Shown here: positions 5,071 to 5,674 of the stretch, piece after piece
How positions within the stretch are numbered: the first letter of the stretch is position 1
Layout: the number at the start of each line of letters is the position of its first letter
NCBI GenBank assembly: GCA_005879655.1
Contig: VBJK01000054.1
Span: forward strand, 1 to 5,674
Source: Chloroflexota bacterium
Lineage (GTDB): Bacteria > Chloroflexota > Ktedonobacteria > Ktedonobacterales > Ktedonobacteraceae
DNA length: 5,674 nucleotides
Direction: 5' to 3'
Program-made: the position numbers and the translations under genes
The notes under the pieces: model-generated
Database searches by the model: none
What the model saw: only the letters and a program-made list of their open reading frames with translations
Told to the model about the DNA's origin: nothing

Positions 5071-5674
5071 TCAAGTAAGCATTTGCCCAACAATCTGCGC
5101 ATAGCCACGCAAAAATTCTTCACTACTCATCGCCTTTTTGCCTTCCAATTGCAGTTGTTTGACTACCAGTAGTCCCTGACCGGTGGCGATCGCCAGCACT
5201 GCATGTCCTGCTTCATTGTGCGTTATCACTGTACCTGGAGCCACTGGCGTAGCAGGATCAAGTGCAAGGGCATATACATTGACAATCTTCAGTAGCTTGC
5301 CGCGCCAAGTTGTATAAGTGCCGGGCCAGGGACGGTAGGCTCGCACTTGGCGAGCTATCACCACGGCGGGCTTCTGCCAATTAATCTGGCCATCCTCTTT
5401 TGTGAGCATACGCGTATGGGATGCGCTGTGTTCATCCTGTGCTTCTGGCGTAATGCGCTGTGCAATCCAAGCGGGCAACACTGCCAGCAATGCCTGTGCA
5501 CCCAGATCAGCCAGCTTTGCCGTCAGGCTCCCCGTCGTCTCGTCCTCAGAGATGGGAATGCTACGCCGGTGCAAGATCGGACCAGTATCGATACCAGCAT
5601 CCAGGAGCATAATCGAAATGCCCGTCTCACTATCACCCTCTAGAATGGCCTCTGCAATAGGATCAGCCCCCCGA
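5071..5674 (-). CDS. fmt: Methionyl-tRNA formyltransferase, C-terminal two-thirds (5' end outside window)
   Basis: Fmt moves a formyl group from 10-formyl-tetrahydrofolate to Met-tRNAfMet for translation initiation. Two hundred codons are visible, from the window edge down to TGA (complement of 5071-5073). The frame stays open past the ATG at 5608-5610 and reads RGADPIAEAILEGD, SETGISIM, then LLDAGIDTGPIL, the end of the formyltransferase catalytic domain. That ATG is therefore internal. The Asp of DTGP (5587-5589) matches the family's catalytic aspartate. The Asn and His of the active site lie outside the window. The C-terminal tRNA-binding domain follows (QVRAYRPWPGTYTTWRGKLLKIV, then LLVVKQLQLEGKKAMSSEEFLRGY). 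Full-length Fmt has about 310-320 residues, so about 110-120 are missing only because of the window edge. It is convergent with the small membrane protein gene. Confidence 0.95.
   Translation of the reverse strand, partial: RGADPIAEAILEGDSETGISIMLLDAGIDTGPILHRRSIPISEDETTGSLTAKLADLGAQALLAVLPAWIAQRITPEAQDEHSASHTRMLTKEDGQINWQKPAVVIARQVRAYRPWPGTYTTWRGKLLKIVNVYALALDPATPVAPGTVITHNEAGHAVLAIATGQGLLVVKQLQLEGKKAMSSEEFLRGYAQIVGQMLT

Noticed and set aside
5347..5643. 98-residue plus-strand frame opposite fmt
   Set aside because: It is a shadow of the clear Fmt coding sequence and has no domain or start signals.

Overview
The window reads as a stretch of chromosome from a Gram-positive-type bacterium of roughly 50 % GC. 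The most likely source is Chloroflexota, class Ktedonobacteria. That guess rests on gene content (a membrane-anchored baseplate-J-like protein beside ruvX and mltG, and a variant UppP) and on intergenic gaps filled with long palindromic repeats. No marker gene settles it. All six protein genes I can support are housekeeping or envelope genes. There is no phage, CRISPR, tRNA or rRNA feature.

Layout. Positions 1-1675 (+) hold the 3' part of a gene for a single-pass membrane protein. It has a Pro/Arg-rich cytoplasmic region containing a near-identical 75-bp tandem duplication, then one membrane helix, then an extracytoplasmic baseplate-J-like domain. A gap at 1676-1839 follows, with a perfect 23-bp inverted repeat and a good sigma70-type promoter. 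Next comes a tight three-gene operon (+): ruvX (GTG start, 1840-2334), mltG (2331-3431, ATGA overlap) and uppP (3439-4356). The 319-nt gap after uppP holds a 115-bp element with 24-bp perfect inverted ends, then an extended -10 promoter and a structured leader. These precede a gene for a 72-residue two-helix membrane protein (4676-4894, +). A convergent gap at 4895-5070 holds a 97-bp inverted repeat with perfect 39-bp arms plus a third, diverged copy of its unit. The 3' two-thirds of fmt lies on the minus strand (5071 to the window end).

How the genes fit together. MltG cleaves nascent glycan strands. UppP regenerates the undecaprenyl phosphate carrier used to build the same polymer. RuvX/YqgF is a commonly observed partner of mltG and has a nuclease role in Holliday-junction or rRNA processing. 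Fmt formylates the initiator tRNA.

The least ordinary content is intergenic. All three gaps hold palindromes bounded by GTAG/CTAC. Each gap has a different core sequence, but in two of them the layout is the same: single units, inverted pairs and a diverged extra copy. This resembles REP elements handled by RAYT (TnpA-REP) transposases. The family assignment is inference, because no transposase lies in the window.
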